A DNA stretch of 19,045 bases from JBIOYL01 sp044870185. Lineage in GTDB: Bacteria > Actinomycetota > CALGFH01. The stretch spans positions 1 to 19,045 of the forward strand of contig JBIOYL010000082.1 in assembly GCA_044870185.1 (NCBI GenBank), read 5' to 3'. Made by a program: the position numbers and the translations under genes. Below are positions 6,922-13,590 of the stretch, in pieces (position 1 is the stretch's first letter; each line of letters opens with the position of its first letter). A model generated the notes under the pieces. That model saw only the letters and a list, made by a program, of their open reading frames with translations. It was not told the DNA's origin and did no database searches.

Positions 6922-7739
6922 GCCTTGGGGTCGCCGGCCGCCCGCGGCCGGGCCGGCAGGTCCAGGGCGACCGGGCCGAGCGCGAGCCGGCGCAGCGGCG
7001 GGATGGCGGCCTCCTCGAGCAGCGGGCCCAGGGCGAGCTTCTGCGCCCGGACGAGCTGGCCGATGCCGCCCATGGCCAGGTCGAGCAGCTCGTCCAGCTC
7101 GGTGCGCGAGAAGGTGGCATTCTCGGCCGTGCCCTGCACCTCGACCAGGTTGCCGAGCCCGGTGGCCACCACGTTCATGTCCACGCCGGCGCGCACGTCC
7201 TCGTCGTAGGCGAGGTCGAGGCTGGGTATGCCGTCGACGATCCCGACGCTGACCGCGGCCACGTGGTCGTGCAGCGGGAAGCTCCTGGCCCTGCCGTCCC
7301 GGGCCAGACGATGGCAGGCGGCGAACAGCGCCACCCAGGCGCCGGTGATGGCGGCGCAGCGCGTGCCGCCGTCGGCTTGGAGCACGTCGCAGTCGACCCA
7401 CAGGGTCAGCTCGCCGACCGCGGCCAGATCGGTGACCGCCCGCAGCGAGCGCCCGATCAGCCGCTGGATCTCGTGGGTGCGGCCGCCGGGGCGGCCCTTG
7501 GCCACCTCGCGGGGGGCGCGCTCGGGGGTCGACCCGGGCAGCATCGCGTACTCGGCGGTCACCCAGCCCTTGCCGCTGCCTCGCAGGAAGAGCGGGGTGC
7601 GCTCCTCCGGGCTGACCGCGCACAGCACCTTGGTGCGGCCCATCTCGACCAGCGCCGAGGCGTAGGCGGTCTGCTGGTAGCCGAGGGCGATGGTCACCGG
7701 GCGCAGGGCGTCCGCGGCGCGGCCGTCGCGGCGGGTCAC
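6918..7739 (-). CDS. rph: Ribonuclease PH
   Basis: Ribonuclease PH is a phosphate-dependent 3'-5' exonuclease that trims tRNA and other RNA 3' ends. The 273-residue product starts at GTG 7739; only a weak GGCAGG lies upstream. It carries TKVLCAVS (37-44), the long GWVTAEYAMLPGSTPER segment (58-74), GGRTHEIQRLIGRSLRAV (85-102), LWVDCDVLQADGGTRCAAIT (113-132) with the phosphate-binding region, and DLDLAYDED-type residues before the end. About 15-30 residues at the C-terminus, Pro/Arg/Ala-rich (PALDLPARPRAAGDPKA-like), exceed the usual length. It overlaps rdgB by four bases and stands 43 bp after the MBL gene. Confidence 0.96.
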   Translation of the reverse strand: MTRRDGRAADALRPVTIALGYQQTAYASALVEMGRTKVLCAVSPEERTPLFLRGSGKGWVTAEYAMLPGSTPERAPREVAKGRPGGRTHEIQRLIGRSLRAVTDLAAVGELTLWVDCDVLQADGGTRCAAITGAWVALFAACHRLARDGRARSFPLHDHVAAVSVGIVDGIPSLDLAYDEDVRAGVDMNVVATGLGNLVEVQGTAENATFSRTELDELLDLAMGGIGQLVRAQKLALGPLLEEAAIPPLRRLALGPVALDLPARPRAAGDPKA

Positions 7740-7782
7740 CAGGCGCCTGCCGGCTCGAGGCGGCCGTCGCCGTCGCGGCGGC

Positions 7783-8571
7783 TCACAAGGCGACTCCGAG
7801 CTGGAAGACGTCCTGCTCGACGGCGACCTCGATGTCGCCGCCGTAGCTCTGGCGGGCGCGGTCGAGGGCGACCTCCGGGTCGCAGTCCGGACGCAGGTGG
7901 GTGAGCACGAGGCGGCGGGCGTCGGCGTCGGCCGCCCACTTGCCGGCCAGGTGGGGGGTCATGTGGATGGGGTGGGCGCCGTAGGGCCACTGCATCCAGG
8001 CCGCCTCGCAGACGAACAGGTCGGCGGCGTCGGCGAGCTCGCCGAGCGCCTCGCAGGGGCCCGAGTCGGCCGAGTAGGCCAGCGTCCGGCCGTCGGCGGT
8101 GGCGCGGATGCCGTAGGTCTCGATGCCGTGGACGGTCGCCACGGCGGTCAGGGCCAGGCCGCCGAGCTTGACGCACTCGCCGTCGGTGAGCTCGTGCACC
8201 TCGAAGGCGTGCCGGCTCGACGGCGGCATCCCCGCCGACCAGAACGCCTCCATGTGGTTGATCCAGCCGGACGGCCCGAACACCGGCACGGGTGGCGGCG
8301 GTTGGTCGAAGCCGTACTTGAGGGCGTAGTTGGCCGCCGGCAGGTCGCTGCAGTGGTCGACGTGCAGGTGGCTCACCCAGATGGCGTCCAGCTCGGGCAG
8401 GGACGTGTAGCGCAGGAGGTTGGCCAGCGTCCCCGAGCCCGCGTCGACCCACACCCTGATCGGCCGGCCGGCCCGGTCGGGGCCGCCAGTCGCCTCCAGC
8501 AGGTAGCCGGAGCAGGCCCGCCCGGGCGCCGGGTAGGTGCCGCACGAGCCGAGCACGGTGAGCCGGATCAT
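7783..8571 (-). CDS. Metallo-beta-lactamase-fold hydrolase, Rv1339-type phosphodiesterase
   Basis: The 262-residue protein starts at ATG 8571, overlapping the murI stop (ATGA). It has the MBL fold: MIRLTVLGSCGTYPAPGRAC at the start, then VSHLHVDHCSDL with the HxHxDH metal motif at 68-73, VHGIETYGIRA (His 148), YSADSG (Asp 169), and LVLTHL (His 225). An ADLFVCEA strand and a HMTPHLAGKWA helix (about 203-213) match tRNase Z-like and PDE-like members. Its position between murI and rph is that of Rv1339 in M. tuberculosis, reported as an atypical class II cAMP phosphodiesterase. A cyclic-nucleotide role is therefore a fair inference, supported by context rather than by residues unique to it. Confidence 0.88.
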   Translation of the reverse strand: MIRLTVLGSCGTYPAPGRACSGYLLEATGGPDRAGRPIRVWVDAGSGTLANLLRYTSLPELDAIWVSHLHVDHCSDLPAANYALKYGFDQPPPPVPVFGPSGWINHMEAFWSAGMPPSSRHAFEVHELTDGECVKLGGLALTAVATVHGIETYGIRATADGRTLAYSADSGPCEALGELADAADLFVCEAAWMQWPYGAHPIHMTPHLAGKWAADADARRLVLTHLRPDCDPEVALDRARQSYGGDIEVAVEQDVFQLGVAL

Positions 8572-9410
8572 GATGCCGCCGCCTCGGCAGCGGCGGCCTC
8601 GGCGGGGTCCAGGCCGGCGTGGCGCTGCTCGACCCGCGCGACCTCGGGGCCGAGGAAGCGGGCGCCGAGGGTGCGGAACTCGGCCGGGTCGCCGGAGGCG
8701 ACGAAGCGGCGGCAGGCCTCGGCGCCGAACGGTGCGTGCAGGTCGGCCCGGGTGAGCTCGGCGAACACGTCCCGGGCGGTCCACTCGGCCGAGTTGACCA
8801 GGAACACGTCCGGGCCCATGAGGTAGCCGATCACGCCGGTGAGCAGCGGATAGTGGGTGCAGCCGAGGATCAGGGTGTCCACGTCCGCCTCGATCAGGGG
8901 GTCGAGGTAGGCGTGGGCGACCGCGAGCACGCCCTGCCCGGTGGTCTCGCCGCGCTCGACGAACTCGACGAAGCGCGGGCATGCCCTGGCGGTGACCCGC
9001 ACGTTCTCGCGGGTCTCGGCGACCGCCTCCAGGTAGCGGCCGGAGCCGATCGTGCCGGTCGTGCCGATGACGCCGATGCGGCGGTTGCGGGACAGCCGCA
9101 CCGCGGCGCGCACGGCCGGCTCGATGACGTCGACGACCGGGATCGGGTAGGCGGCGCGCAGCTCGTCCAGGGCGGCGGCCGAGGCCGTGTTGCAGGCCAC
9201 CACGGCGAGCTTCACGTCCTCGGCGAGCAGCAGGTCCATGATCTCCTCGGCGAAGCGGCGCACGTCGGCCTGCGAGCGCGGGCCGTAGGGGCCGCGGGCG
9301 GTGTCGCCGAAGTACAGCACCGACTCGTGCGGGAGCAGGTCGATGATGGCGCGGGCGACGGTCAGCCCACCCACGCCGGAGTCGAAGATGCCGATCGGTC
9401 GCTCGTCCAT
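8568..9410 (-). CDS. murI: Glutamate racemase
   Basis: MurI converts L- to D-glutamate for peptidoglycan. The 280-residue product shows IGIFDSGVGGLTVARAI (6-22), LYFGDTARGPYGPRS (32-46), VACNTASA with catalytic Cys 73, and LILGCTHYPLL with catalytic Cys 184, so both catalytic cysteines are in place. The C-terminus is an Ala/Glu-rich tail (PAEAAAAEAAAS) that is probably disordered. ATG 9410 has no Shine-Dalgarno sequence; instead TATCGT ends six bases before it, so it may be translated from a leaderless transcript. It lies 37 bp after cysM and overlaps the MBL gene by four bases. Confidence 0.97.
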   Translation of the reverse strand: MDERPIGIFDSGVGGLTVARAIIDLLPHESVLYFGDTARGPYGPRSQADVRRFAEEIMDLLLAEDVKLAVVACNTASAAALDELRAAYPIPVVDVIEPAVRAAVRLSRNRRIGVIGTTGTIGSGRYLEAVAETRENVRVTARACPRFVEFVERGETTGQGVLAVAHAYLDPLIEADVDTLILGCTHYPLLTGVIGYLMGPDVFLVNSAEWTARDVFAELTRADLHAPFGAEACRRFVASGDPAEFRTLGARFLGPEVARVEQRHAGLDPAEAAAAEAAAS

Positions 9411-9416
9411 ACCGCG

Positions 9417-9422
9417 ACGATA
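9417..9422 (-). promoter_or_regulatory. Candidate leaderless -10 box for murI
   Basis: On the minus strand TATCGT is followed by six bases and then the murI ATG. Actinobacterial leaderless genes have a TANNNT box at about this distance, and murI has no ribosome site. No clear -35 is seen. If real, murI and the genes after it have a promoter separate from that of the cysteine operon. Confidence 0.4.
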
Positions 9423-9447
9423 CCGCAGCCGCGGGACGGGGCGCGCA

Positions 9448-10392
9448 TCAGGCCCACAGCTGCCCGGCCAGCCCCCGTTCCGCGGCCGTCTCGTCCGCGC
9501 CGTACGCGCCGGTCGACAGGTACTTCCAGCCGCCGTCGGCGGCCAGCACGACGATGTCGGCCTGCTCGGCCCGTTCGGCCAGGCGCAGGGCGACGTGCAG
9601 GACGGCGCCGCTGGAGATGCCGGCGAAGATGCCCTCGACGGCGGCCAGCTCGCGGGTGCGGCGCAGCGCGTCGTGCGAGCCGACCTTGATGCGCCGGTCG
9701 AGCAGGTCGGGGTCGAAGATGGGCGGGATGAAGCCTTCGTCGAGGTTGCGCAGGCCGTACACGAGGTCGCCGTACTCGGGCTCGGCGGCCACCAGCTGCA
9801 CGGCCGGGTTTCGCTCCTTCAGGTAGCGGCCGACGCCCATGAGCGTGCCGCTCGTGCCCAGCCCGGCCACGAAGTGGGTCACCTCGGGCAGGTCGCGCCA
9901 GATCTCCGGGCCGGTCGTCTCGTAGTGGGCCAGCGCGTTGGCCGGGTTGCCGTACTGGTACAGCATGACCCAGTCGGGATGCTCGGCGGCCAGCCGGCCG
10001 GCCAGCTCGATGGCGCCGTTGGAGCCGCGTTCGGCGGGGGACGGCACCACCTCGGCGCCGTACAGCTCCAGCAGCTGCCGGCGCTCGAACGAGGTGTTGG
10101 CGGGCATGACCACCACCAGCCGGTAGCCGCGCAGCCGGGCGATCAGCGCCAGCGCGATGCCGGTGTTGCCGCTGGACGGCTCCAGCAGGGTGGCGCCCGG
10201 CGCGAGCAGCCCGGCCTTCTCGGCGTCGTCGACCATCGCCCGGGCGATGCGGTCCTTGACGCTGCCGGTCGGGTTGTGGCCCTCCAGCTTGGCCCACAGG
10301 CGCACGCCCGGCTTGGGCGCCAGGCGCGGCAGCCCGACGAGCGGGGTGTTGCCGATCGCGTCGGCCAGGTCCTCGTAGCGCACGCGGATCAC
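9448..10392 (-). CDS. cysM: CysO-dependent cysteine synthase (O-phosphoserine sulfhydrylase)
   Basis: The 314-residue PLP enzyme starts at GTG 10392, four bases inside the cysO stop. It has IGNTPLVGLPRL (13-24), the PLP lysine in PTGSVKDR (Lys 46), the EPSSGNTGIALAL loop (71-83), and VAGLGTSGTLMGVGRYLKE, the phosphate-binding glycine loop. Mycobacterial CysM uses O-phosphoserine and the thiocarboxylated carrier CysO, giving a CysO-cysteine adduct. The direct linkage to cysO and mec points to that reaction rather than to sulfide-using CysK. The C-terminal segment (GGWKYLSTGAYG) is also as in CysM, where the tail closes the active site. Confidence 0.95.
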   Translation of the reverse strand: MIRVRYEDLADAIGNTPLVGLPRLAPKPGVRLWAKLEGHNPTGSVKDRIARAMVDDAEKAGLLAPGATLLEPSSGNTGIALALIARLRGYRLVVVMPANTSFERRQLLELYGAEVVPSPAERGSNGAIELAGRLAAEHPDWVMLYQYGNPANALAHYETTGPEIWRDLPEVTHFVAGLGTSGTLMGVGRYLKERNPAVQLVAAEPEYGDLVYGLRNLDEGFIPPIFDPDLLDRRIKVGSHDALRRTRELAAVEGIFAGISSGAVLHVALRLAERAEQADIVVLAADGGWKYLSTGAYGADETAAERGLAGQLWA

Positions 10393-10697
10393 GTTCCCCC
10401 GGGGCTCTCGCCGGGCCGGGCGCCGCCGGCGACGGCGGGCAGGATGGCGACCACGTCGCCGTCGGCGAGCTTGGCGTCCAGGGCGCCCAGGAAGCGGACG
10501 TCCTCGTCGTTGACGTAGACGTTGACGAAGCGGTGCAGCGAGCCGTCCTCGCCGAGCAGCTGCCCCAGGATGCCGGGATGGCGGGCGTCCAGGTCGCGCA
10601 GGAGCTCGCGGACGGTGTCGCCGGCGGCGGGCACGGACTTCTCCCCGTCCGAGTACTTGCGCAGGATCGTCGGGATGCGGACTTCAACGGCGGCCAT
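10389..10697 (-). CDS. cysO: Sulfur carrier CysO (ThiS/MoaD-like) with a C-terminal extension
   Basis: The 102-residue protein starts at ATG 10697 with AGGAGGAG upstream. It is a ubiquitin-like beta-grasp sulfur carrier: VEVRIPTILRKYSDGEKSV (4-22), LLRDLDARHPGI, LHRFVNVYVNDEDVRFLGAL (54-73), and DGDVVAILPAVAGG (79-92). In M. tuberculosis CysO the chain ends at this diglycine, whose carboxylate is adenylated and sulfurated. Here the frame continues for ten residues, ARPGESPGGT, before TGA, so Gly 92 is internal and a second GG stands at 100-101. The extension reads through to the GTGA overlap with cysM. It would need cutting after Gly 92 for the usual chemistry. A sequencing error is possible but no single nearby stop in another frame would restore the normal end. 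Confidence 0.94.
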   Translation of the reverse strand: MAAVEVRIPTILRKYSDGEKSVPAAGDTVRELLRDLDARHPGILGQLLGEDGSLHRFVNVYVNDEDVRFLGALDAKLADGDVVAILPAVAGGARPGESPGGT

Positions 10698-10749
10698 GGG
10701 CGCCTCGACTCCTCCTCGTCGTCGGTGAGCTGGATGGGGCCGGGCGCGC

Positions 10750-10869
10750 CTACGCGCGGCCGGCCAGGTGCCGACATCGCCCGTAGCGGGCGGCGGGACC
10801 CTGCTGGTGCCAGACCGGCGACGCGAGCCCGGCGGTCGGGCCCGCCTGCAGGCGGCGCGCCGAGGTCAT
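10750..10869 (-). CDS. Small ORF between mec and cysO, start overlapping the mec stop
   Basis: An ATG whose bases overlap the mec stop (ATGA, 10866-10869) opens 39 codons ending at TAG 10750. The peptide starts MTSARRLQAG, contains SPVWHQQGPAARYGRCRHLA and is basic, with one Cys near the end. No family is recognised. The overlap suggests translational coupling, which all other neighbours in this operon also use. It could be a genuine small protein, a regulatory peptide whose translation affects cysO, or chance: the segment fills most of the 168-bp gap between mec and cysO, where no other function is visible. Confidence 0.35.
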   Translation of the reverse strand: MTSARRLQAGPTAGLASPVWHQQGPAARYGRCRHLAGRA

Positions 10870-11315
10870 CCGCTCACCTGTGGGCGGGCCGACACCTCGA
10901 CGCCCACCTCCCGCACCTGGCGGTCGCGGATCCGGAACGCCCGCAGCCGCGGCGCGCCGGGGTCGGCGAGGGACAGGATGAGGTAGACGGCGTCCGGGTA
11001 GGCGGCCAGCTCGACGTCGGTGCGGGAGGGGTACGCCTCGGTGAAGGTGTGCGAGTGGAAGATCCCGACCAGCTCCCAGCCGCGGTCGTCCATCTCGGTC
11101 ATGGCGGCGAGCTGGGCCTTGGGCTCGACGACGTAGAAGGTCGGGCTGGCCTCCGCGTTGGGCAGCGCGTAGACCTTCTCGACCCGCCCGTCGCCGCCCA
11201 GCAGCGCGCACGCCTCGTTCGGGTAGCTGGCCCGGGCGTGCCGCACCAGGGCGTCGTAGTCGCCTTGGGCGATCACGAACGTGTCACCGCCGATCCCGCT
11301 GTGCTCGCCGTCCAT
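10866..11315 (-). CDS. mec: Mec: JAMM/MPN+ metallopeptidase acting on CysO-cysteine
   Basis: The 149-residue zinc protease starts at ATG 11315; AGGAGG lies about 12 bases upstream, slightly far. The JAMM motif is complete: catalytic Glu 34 in YPNEACALLGG, then GIFHSHTFTEAYPSRTD with zinc ligands His 87, His 89 and Asp 100 and Ser 97 in the HxHx7Sx2D pattern. In M. tuberculosis Mec removes cysteine from the C-terminus of CysO, completing cysteine synthesis and recycling the carrier. Its place immediately before cysO and cysM supports the same role. Given the tailed CysO here, Mec is also the best candidate to process the precursor. Confidence 0.95.
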   Translation of the reverse strand: MDGEHSGIGGDTFVIAQGDYDALVRHARASYPNEACALLGGDGRVEKVYALPNAEASPTFYVVEPKAQLAAMTEMDDRGWELVGIFHSHTFTEAYPSRTDVELAAYPDAVYLILSLADPGAPRLRAFRIRDRQVREVGVEVSARPQVSG

Positions 11316-11397
11316 GCCGGTCTGCCCGCCTCCTGCATGCCTGCTGCAACGCGGCCGCCGGCCGGCCTGTTCCCTCCGACGGGTGCGCTGGAAGGCG

Positions 11398-11403
11398 AGC
11401 GTA
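11398..11403 (-). promoter_or_regulatory. Candidate -10 box for the mec-cysO-cysM operon
   Basis: TACGCT on the minus strand lies in the 96-bp gap between selD and mec and fits the TANNNT pattern. It would give a leader of about 75 bases ending at the mec AGGAGG. The -35 would fall inside the end of selD and is not recognisable. The leader contains the inverted repeat GGCCGGCCGGCGGCC-like sequence, which could fold. Confidence 0.3.
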
Positions 11404-11411
11404 GCATCGGC

Positions 11412-12485
11412 TCAGGCGGGCGGCATGCGGCGGACCCGGATCCGCCCGGCCGGACCGTGCACCACCCGGCCGACCAGCGCCGGTCGCAGCCTGCGGCCGT
11501 GCAGGTCGTCGACCAGGGCGCCCAGTGCCTCGGCCGGGACGGCCAGGAGCAGCCCGCCAGAGGTCTGGGCGTCGTGCAGCAGGGTGGCCACAACGGGCGG
11601 CACGCCCGGGGCCAGCTCGACCTTGTCGGCCAGATAGGCGGCGTTGTTGCGCGTGCCGCCGGAGACGAAGCCGGCGGCGGCCAGCTCGGCCGCGCCGGGC
11701 AGGAACGGCACCCGGGCGGCGTCGACCTCGCCGGCCACCCCGCTGGCCCGGAGCATCCGGTGCAGGTGGCCGAGCAGCCCGAACCCGGTGACGTCGGTGG
11801 CCGCCTGCAGCCCCGCGGCCAGGGCCGCCTCGGAGGCGGCCGCGTTCAGCGTGGTCATGGCGGCGACCGCGGCGGCCACGTGCGCCGGGTCAGGCGCTCC
11901 GCGCTTGATGGCGGTGGCGACCACGCCAGTGCCGAGCGGCTTGGTCAGCACCAGGTGGTCCCCCGGCCGGGCCCGGTCGATCCGGAGCAGCCGGGCCGGG
12001 TCGGCCAGGCCGACCACGGCCATGCCGTACTTCGGCTCCGGGTCGTCCACCGAGTGCCCGCCGACGACCGGGCAGCCGGCCGCGGCGGCGACCGCCGCGC
12101 CGCCGCGCAGCACCTCGGCCAGCAGGTCGAGCGGTAAGGTGGCCGCCGGCCAGGCGGTCAGGTTGAGGGCCACCAGCGGCCGGCCGCCCATGGCGTACAC
12201 GTCGGACAGCGCGTTGGCGGCCGCGATCCGGCCCCAGTCGCCTGGGTCGTCGACGATCGGGGTGAAGAAGTCGGTGGTGACGACGAGCGCGCGCCGCTCG
12301 TCCAGCCGGTACACGGCCGCGTCGTCGCCCTCGGCCGCGCCGACCAGCAGGTCCCCGGCCGTCCCGCCCGCGAGCGGGCCGACCGTGCCGAGCAGCGCCT
12401 CGAGCGCGGCCATGGGAAGCTTGCAGGCGCAGCCGGCGCCGTGCGACAGGCTGGTCAGGCGGACGGCGTCGGAGGTGGTGGACAT
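11412..12485 (-). CDS. selD: Selenide, water dikinase (selenophosphate synthetase)
   Basis: SelD makes selenophosphate from selenide and ATP, the selenium donor for selenocysteine and selenouridine. The 357-residue product starts at ATG 12485 with GGGAG seven bases upstream. The N-terminus has LTSLSHGAGCACKLP with Cys 19 and Lys 22, the catalytic pair (Cys 17/Lys 20 in E. coli). This is the Cys form, not the Sec form. GDDAAVY (53-59), VVTTDFFTPIVDDP (68-81), RIAAANALSDVYAMGG (86-101), PVVGGHSVDDPEPKYG and TDVTGFGLLGHL are all intact. selA, selB, selU and tRNA-Sec are not in the window, so the selenium use cannot be told. It is followed by mec 96 bp on. Confidence 0.96.
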   Translation of the reverse strand: MSTTSDAVRLTSLSHGAGCACKLPMAALEALLGTVGPLAGGTAGDLLVGAAEGDDAAVYRLDERRALVVTTDFFTPIVDDPGDWGRIAAANALSDVYAMGGRPLVALNLTAWPAATLPLDLLAEVLRGGAAVAAAAGCPVVGGHSVDDPEPKYGMAVVGLADPARLLRIDRARPGDHLVLTKPLGTGVVATAIKRGAPDPAHVAAAVAAMTTLNAAASEAALAAGLQAATDVTGFGLLGHLHRMLRASGVAGEVDAARVPFLPGAAELAAAGFVSGGTRNNAAYLADKVELAPGVPPVVATLLHDAQTSGGLLLAVPAEALGALVDDLHGRRLRPALVGRVVHGPAGRIRVRRMPPA

Positions 12486-12525
12486 GGCGCTCCCAATGGA
12501 CGGACGACGCCTCGGACGGGCCCCT

Positions 12526-12577
12526 GGGCGTGCCCCTCTGGGCGTGCCCCTCTGGGCATGCCCCTCTGGGCGTGCCC
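12526..12577. repeat. 14-bp tandem repeat array between rhomboid gene and selD
   Basis: GGGCGTGCCCCTCT is repeated head to tail at 12526, 12540 and 12554 (there GGGCATGCCCCTCT), with a fourth partial copy at 12568. Each unit contains GGGCRTGCCC, which is a perfect 10-bp palindrome in the third copy. The array lies 41 bases upstream of the selD start and, if the box at 12599-12604 is its promoter, inside the selD leader. It could bind a repressor in register (14 bp is not a full helical turn multiple), fold in RNA, or be neutral slippage. Confidence 0.9.
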
Positions 12578-12598
12578 GGGCGGGTGGTGCCCTCCCGT

Positions 12599-12604
12599 AG
12601 GATA
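12599..12604 (-). promoter_or_regulatory. Candidate -10 box for selD
   Basis: On the minus strand TATCCT sits in an AT-richer island in the 164-bp gap after the rhomboid gene. Transcription would begin near 12592, giving a leader of about 105 bases that contains the 14-bp tandem repeats. No -35 of quality is seen. Confidence 0.35.
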
Positions 12605-12649
12605 GCCGTCCTGCCGGGGCGCCCGGACCGCCACCCGAGCCGAACGCGG

Positions 12650-13480
12650 TCAGACGCCGGCGCAGGTCGGCGCGCCGGTCGCCGGGTAGTGGGCGATCCC
12701 GTACAGGGTCAGCGCGGCGCCCAGCAGGAAGGGGGCGGCCAGGGCCAGGCGGGCCAGCCCCCGCCCGCGGCGGGCGCCGGCCTCGACGAGCGCCATGCCG
12801 AGCATCCCACCCAGGAAGCCGCCGATGTGGGCCCGGTTGTCGATGTTGGCGACCCGGCTCGCGAAGAACAGGTTGAGCGCCACGATGAAGATGAGCTGCT
12901 GCAACGGCGCCCCGCCCCCGATCGAGCGGCGCTCGAAGAAGAACACGAGCAGGGCGCCGAGCAGCCCGAAGATCGCCCCGGACGCCCCGATGCCGAGCTC
13001 GGTGTGGCCGAAGGCGAAGCTGGCCGCCGCCCCAACGAAGCCGGAGCCGAGGTACAGGGCGAGATAGCCGGCATGGCCGAGCACGGTCTCGAGCACCGGG
13101 CCGTAAATCCACAGCGCGTAGCTGTTGAACGCGAAGTGGATGATCCCGGCGTGCAGCACCATGACCGTGAACAGGCGCCAGAGCTGGCCCGACTGGGCGA
13201 TGGCGGGGGCATTCAGGGCGCCGAGCCGGCACAGCGCCAGCGGCGAGGGGTCGATCAGCCCACCCGTGGACCCGGACAGGATGGCCTCGACCACCACCAT
13301 GATCGCGTTGACGGCCAGGATGGCCCAGGTGACGACCGGCCGGTGGCGGGCGGGGACGCCGGTACGCCGCCCGGCCGGTGGGCCGGACCCCGCCGGTCGC
13401 CCGGCCGGCGGCCCGGACCCGGCTGGCGGACCGGCCCCGGCTGGTGGGCCAGCCCCGGCCGGCGGTTGCTCGTCGGACAC
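12650..13480 (-). CDS. Rhomboid-family intramembrane serine protease
   Basis: The 276-residue protein starts at GTG 13480 with GAGGAG upstream. Residues 6-40 are a low-complexity cytosolic tail of PPAG repeats. A membrane domain follows: helix at 49-68, LWRLFTVMVLHAGIIHFAFN (100-119) with the conserved WR and HxxxN, GIGASGAIFGLLGALL (163-178) with nucleophile Ser 167, and NIDNRAHIGGFLGGMLGMAL with catalytic His 218. Ser and His are both present, so it should be active, cutting membrane-anchored substrates. In M. tuberculosis a rhomboid-like gene (Rv1337) lies between cysM and murI; here the gene lies upstream of selD. A possible zinc-finger-type N-terminus of some actinobacterial rhomboids is absent. 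Confidence 0.93.
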   Translation of the reverse strand: MSDEQPPAGAGPPAGAGPPAGSGPPAGRPAGSGPPAGRRTGVPARHRPVVTWAILAVNAIMVVVEAILSGSTGGLIDPSPLALCRLGALNAPAIAQSGQLWRLFTVMVLHAGIIHFAFNSYALWIYGPVLETVLGHAGYLALYLGSGFVGAAASFAFGHTELGIGASGAIFGLLGALLVFFFERRSIGGGAPLQQLIFIVALNLFFASRVANIDNRAHIGGFLGGMLGMALVEAGARRGRGLARLALAAPFLLGAALTLYGIAHYPATGAPTCAGV

Positions 13481-13530
13481 GCGCGGCTCCTCGGTCAGGC
13501 TGCCAGCATGCCACGGCCACGACGGGACCG

Positions 13531-13590
13531 GTCAGCGGGGCAAGGAACTCGTCAGCGGGGCAAGGAGACCGGTCAGCGGGCGAGGAACCC
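13531..13590. repeat. Three 20-21 bp direct repeats spanning the glycosyltransferase stop codon
   Basis: GTCAGCGGGGCAAGGAACTC (13531-13550) and GTCAGCGGGGCAAGGAGACC (13551-13570) are followed by GTCAGCGGGCGAGGAACCC (13572-13590). The third copy encodes the last residues and stop of the glycosyltransferase (minus strand); the first two lie just beyond the stop. The gene end thus appears to have been duplicated outward twice, each copy repeating a TGA. Confidence 0.85.

Noticed and set aside
10381..10440. Frameshift as the cause of the CysO tail
   Set aside because: Not excluded, but neither alternative frame gives a stop right after the diglycine, and the tail ends neatly in the GTGA overlap with cysM, so the simple reading was kept.
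11316..12650. tRNA-Sec (selC), SECIS hairpin or in-frame Sec UGA near selD
   Set aside because: No tRNA-like cloverleaf was found in the gaps, selD has Cys at the catalytic position, and no gene here needs UGA readthrough.
13370..13465. Coding repeats in the rhomboid N-terminus as a mobile or regulatory element
   Set aside because: They are imperfect, keep frame and encode a PPAG-rich disordered tail, common in actinobacterial membrane proteins.
11412..13520. Single 702-codon minus frame covering selD and the rhomboid region
   Set aside because: Only the selD part (11412-12485) is protein-like. The upstream part is out of register with the rhomboid motifs, so it is not a fusion.
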